Shown: in pieces, positions 62,270 through 64,000 of the stretch | Layout: each line of letters starts with the position of its first letter | Numbering within the stretch: the first letter of the stretch is position 1 | Source: an uncultured Dyadobacter sp. | GTDB taxonomy: Bacteria; Bacteroidota; Bacteroidia; Cytophagales; Spirosomataceae | NCBI RefSeq assembly: GCF_946482605.1 | Contig: NZ_CAMLSE010000012.1 | Location: 199,919 to 263,918, forward strand | Direction of reading: 5' to 3' | DNA length: 64,000 bases | Translations under genes and position numbers: made by a program | Notes under the pieces: model-generated | Told to the model about the DNA's origin: nothing | What the model saw: the letters and a program-made list of their open reading frames with translations, nothing else | Databases searched by the model: none

Positions 62270-64000
62270 ATGCGATTACACCTCCACAAAGTCCTTGTTC
62301 TAAGCATTATAACATCCATCCTCCTACCCAGCTGCTACGCCCAACACGATTTCAGCACCAGCTATTTTAAAATTCATATCGACAGGAAGGGCTGGATCAC
62401 CAGTATGAAAAATACGACGGGAACTGCCCGACAGCGCGAATTCAGCCCGGCCGACAAGCCCTCACCGCTACTCGCTCTTTTCGACAGTCAAAAACAAAAA
62501 TATTACCTCCCGACAAGGGCCGTTTACGACAAGGTCAAACACGCATTCACCCTGCATTATGCCAATGGCTCGGTAGCAACAGTTTCACTGGTTACCCACA
62601 AAAAGTACTTCAAACTAACCTTACAATCGCTCCATCCGCGCAATGGCATCGACAATGTGCAATGGGGAGCCTATCATACCAACATCACCAATCTTTTCGG
62701 CGAGATCATCGGTGTAGCCCGCGATACCAGCGAGGCGGTCAACTATGCCATTGGCATGCTGGCACTTCACGACAATACGCTGGGCGGCACATCCGAAACC
62801 ATCGCCGATGCTGCGCCATTCCAGTACATTATCCATAGTCCCGACAAGCAGCGCTTTCCACTCCCGCCCCACCTGCGCGAAGGACAGCTGTTTCCCATCG
62901 GCGGCGATGGTATCAGCGATGTGGCTTTTTATGCGCATAAAGAACCTTATTACCGTATACTGTACGGCAACGCGGCGCAGGTCGACAACGAGGGCAGAAT
63001 ATCCATTGCTTATAGTTCGCGGGACAGGGCGCCCAAACGCGAGGTTTTCTTTTCACTGATCCCCAATATGGAAGCCAATATTCCAAACCATCTGGAAGTA
63101 CAGCCCTTACCGGGAGTCGATTACCGAGGCTCTTCAGTTGCGCTCTGGGGCAGCCCCGACAGTACTGCCCTGCTGGATGTGATCCAAAATATTGTCTTAT
63201 CGGAAGGCCTCCCTTATCCGACCATCAACGGCAAATGGGTAAAGGACCCGGCTGCTTTCGTCCCCGATGCCATGACCAGCGGTCAGCTGTACGATAGCAT
63301 TATTCCCTACACACGCCATTTAGGTTTTAAGGCTATCAGCTTGTACGACCAGGGTTTTATCCGGCCCGACCGGGGCAACGACGGGTACATCGACGGCAGG
63401 AATTTTGAAAAGAAACCCATTAAAATGGCCTCAGGAGCCATATCGCACAAGGAATTTTCAGAAATGGCCTCGCTACACGGATTGATCATTGGTCGCACCC
63501 CTATTACTACCGCATTAGCACCAGGAACCCAAGACGCCAGCCCTTTCCCCAGCGATAGTCTTTGTTATCAGCAAAAACGTCTGTTGACCAAAGGTATCGG
63601 CCCCGCCGACACCATTATCCTCGTCGACGATCCAAGATATCTCAACGAAATTGCCAGCTGGGAAGGACATTGCAAGAACCTGAATATGATCAAGATTGGA
63701 AAAGAACTGATCCACTATCTGGGCGTTTCAGAGGAGGCACCCTACCGGCTGTTAAACGTCAAACGCGGCTACTGGAATACTACCACCGCGGCACATTCGG
63801 CGGGGGACACCATCTACAAACTTCAGGTGACCGTCAACTACGGTTATGACGGGTTGATCCCCAACATGCAATTGCAGGATAAAATAGCGGAACATTACGC
63901 CATGATTTGCAAGGTGAATGGCCTGGGCTATTACGATTTTGACGGGCAGGAATTTTTATTCAATAATGGGCATGGCTATTATTCGGTCAAGCGCTTCTTC
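62270..64000 (+). CDS. Secreted protein, possible glycoside hydrolase, cut by window end
   Basis: An open frame of 577 codons runs off the right edge with no stop. It starts with a signal peptide (HKVLVLSIITSILLPSCYA; the Cys could also be a lipobox). The N-terminal 220 residues look beta-rich; from about residue 300 on, motifs such as GFKAISLYDQGFIRPD, LIIGRTPI and YYDFDGQEFLF suggest a TIM-barrel domain of the kind found in glycosidases, with Asp residues after strands. I do not recognise a specific family. The ATG at 62270 was preferred because the signal peptide follows it directly. Confidence 0.65.
   Translation, partial: MRLHLHKVLVLSIITSILLPSCYAQHDFSTSYFKIHIDRKGWITSMKNTTGTARQREFSPADKPSPLLALFDSQKQKYYLPTRAVYDKVKHAFTLHYANGSVATVSLVTHKKYFKLTLQSLHPRNGIDNVQWGAYHTNITNLFGEIIGVARDTSEAVNYAIGMLALHDNTLGGTSETIADAAPFQYIIHSPDKQRFPLPPHLREGQLFPIGGDGISDVAFYAHKEPYYRILYGNAAQVDNEGRISIAYSSRDRAPKREVFFSLIPNMEANIPNHLEVQPLPGVDYRGSSVALWGSPDSTALLDVIQNIVLSEGLPYPTINGKWVKDPAAFVPDAMTSGQLYDSIIPYTRHLGFKAISLYDQGFIRPDRGNDGYIDGRNFEKKPIKMASGAISHKEFSEMASLHGLIIGRTPITTALAPGTQDASPFPSDSLCYQQKRLLTKGIGPADTIILVDDPRYLNEIASWEGHCKNLNMIKIGKELIHYLGVSEEAPYRLLNVKRGYWNTTTAAHSAGDTIYKLQVTVNYGYDGLIPNMQLQDKIAEHYAMICKVNGLGYYDFDGQEFLFNNGHGYYSVKRFF

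Overview
The window looks like chromosomal DNA of a Bacteroidota bacterium, most likely a Cytophagales/Spirosomataceae member of the Dyadobacter type. The evidence is the TAnnTTTG promoter boxes upstream of several genes, a BatB/BatC-like pair, a TonB-dependent receptor with an N-terminal carboxypeptidase-like domain, DUF1501/DUF1553 exported protein genes, two-component propeller kinases, DKNYY repeats and many AraC-type regulators. The genus is an inference from gene style; no 16S gene is present.

Layout. 1-6.4 kb: end of an ABC permease, a TetR regulator with a TetX-like FAD monooxygenase, two doubtful tiny ORFs, ogt, an ABC-F ATPase and a pirin. 6.5-8.4 kb: a secreted FG-GAP protein broken by a one-base frameshift. 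8.8-15.1 kb: AraC regulators interleaved with an SDR oxidoreductase, an exported cytosine-deaminase-like amidohydrolase and a secreted alpha/beta hydrolase; the last AraC gene is also frameshifted. 15.1-17.1 kb: an orphan gene divergent from a small protein that looks like a serine-recombinase N-terminal domain without its catalytic residues, then a Tat-exported TIM-barrel epimerase-like protein. 17.2-18.3 kb: 169-bp tandem repeats built from broken tRNA-Arg copies next to the intact tRNA-Arg(UCU), followed by tRNA-Pro and tRNA-Ser(GCU).

18.4-31.1 kb is the housekeeping core: VWA and TPR (Bat) proteins, purC, a STAS protein, gltB-gltD, a polysaccharide deacetylase, tatD-ansA with a 4-bp overlap, and tRNA-Ser(GGA) followed by a nearly perfect 67-bp palindrome. 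31.2-37.6 kb holds a complete RND efflux operon (outer-membrane channel, adaptor, pump) downstream of a TetR regulator; four copies of one palindromic operator sit around the regulator and in front of the operon.

37.7-50.8 kb is accessory: AraC+SDR, a DKNYY repeat protein, small lipoprotein and membrane proteins, another AraC, an SDR, a quinone-oxidoreductase-like enzyme with a Crp/Fnr regulator, a siderophore-type TonB receptor, a membrane-anchored MutS-like ATPase and a lipoprotein. 50.8-55.3 kb: a receiver domain lacking its phosphoacceptor Asp, a LuxR-type response regulator and a propeller sensor kinase. 55.4-61.6 kb: a three-gene set on the minus strand (DUF1553 cytochrome-like lipoprotein, Tat-exported DUF1501 protein, membrane cytochrome/LRR protein). 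The right edge cuts a large secreted protein that may be a glycoside hydrolase.

The least explained elements are the tRNA-Arg repeat array, the catalytically dead recombinase-like protein, the degenerate receiver protein and a dispersed repeat family rich in GCTTATAGC/GCTTTAAGC words.
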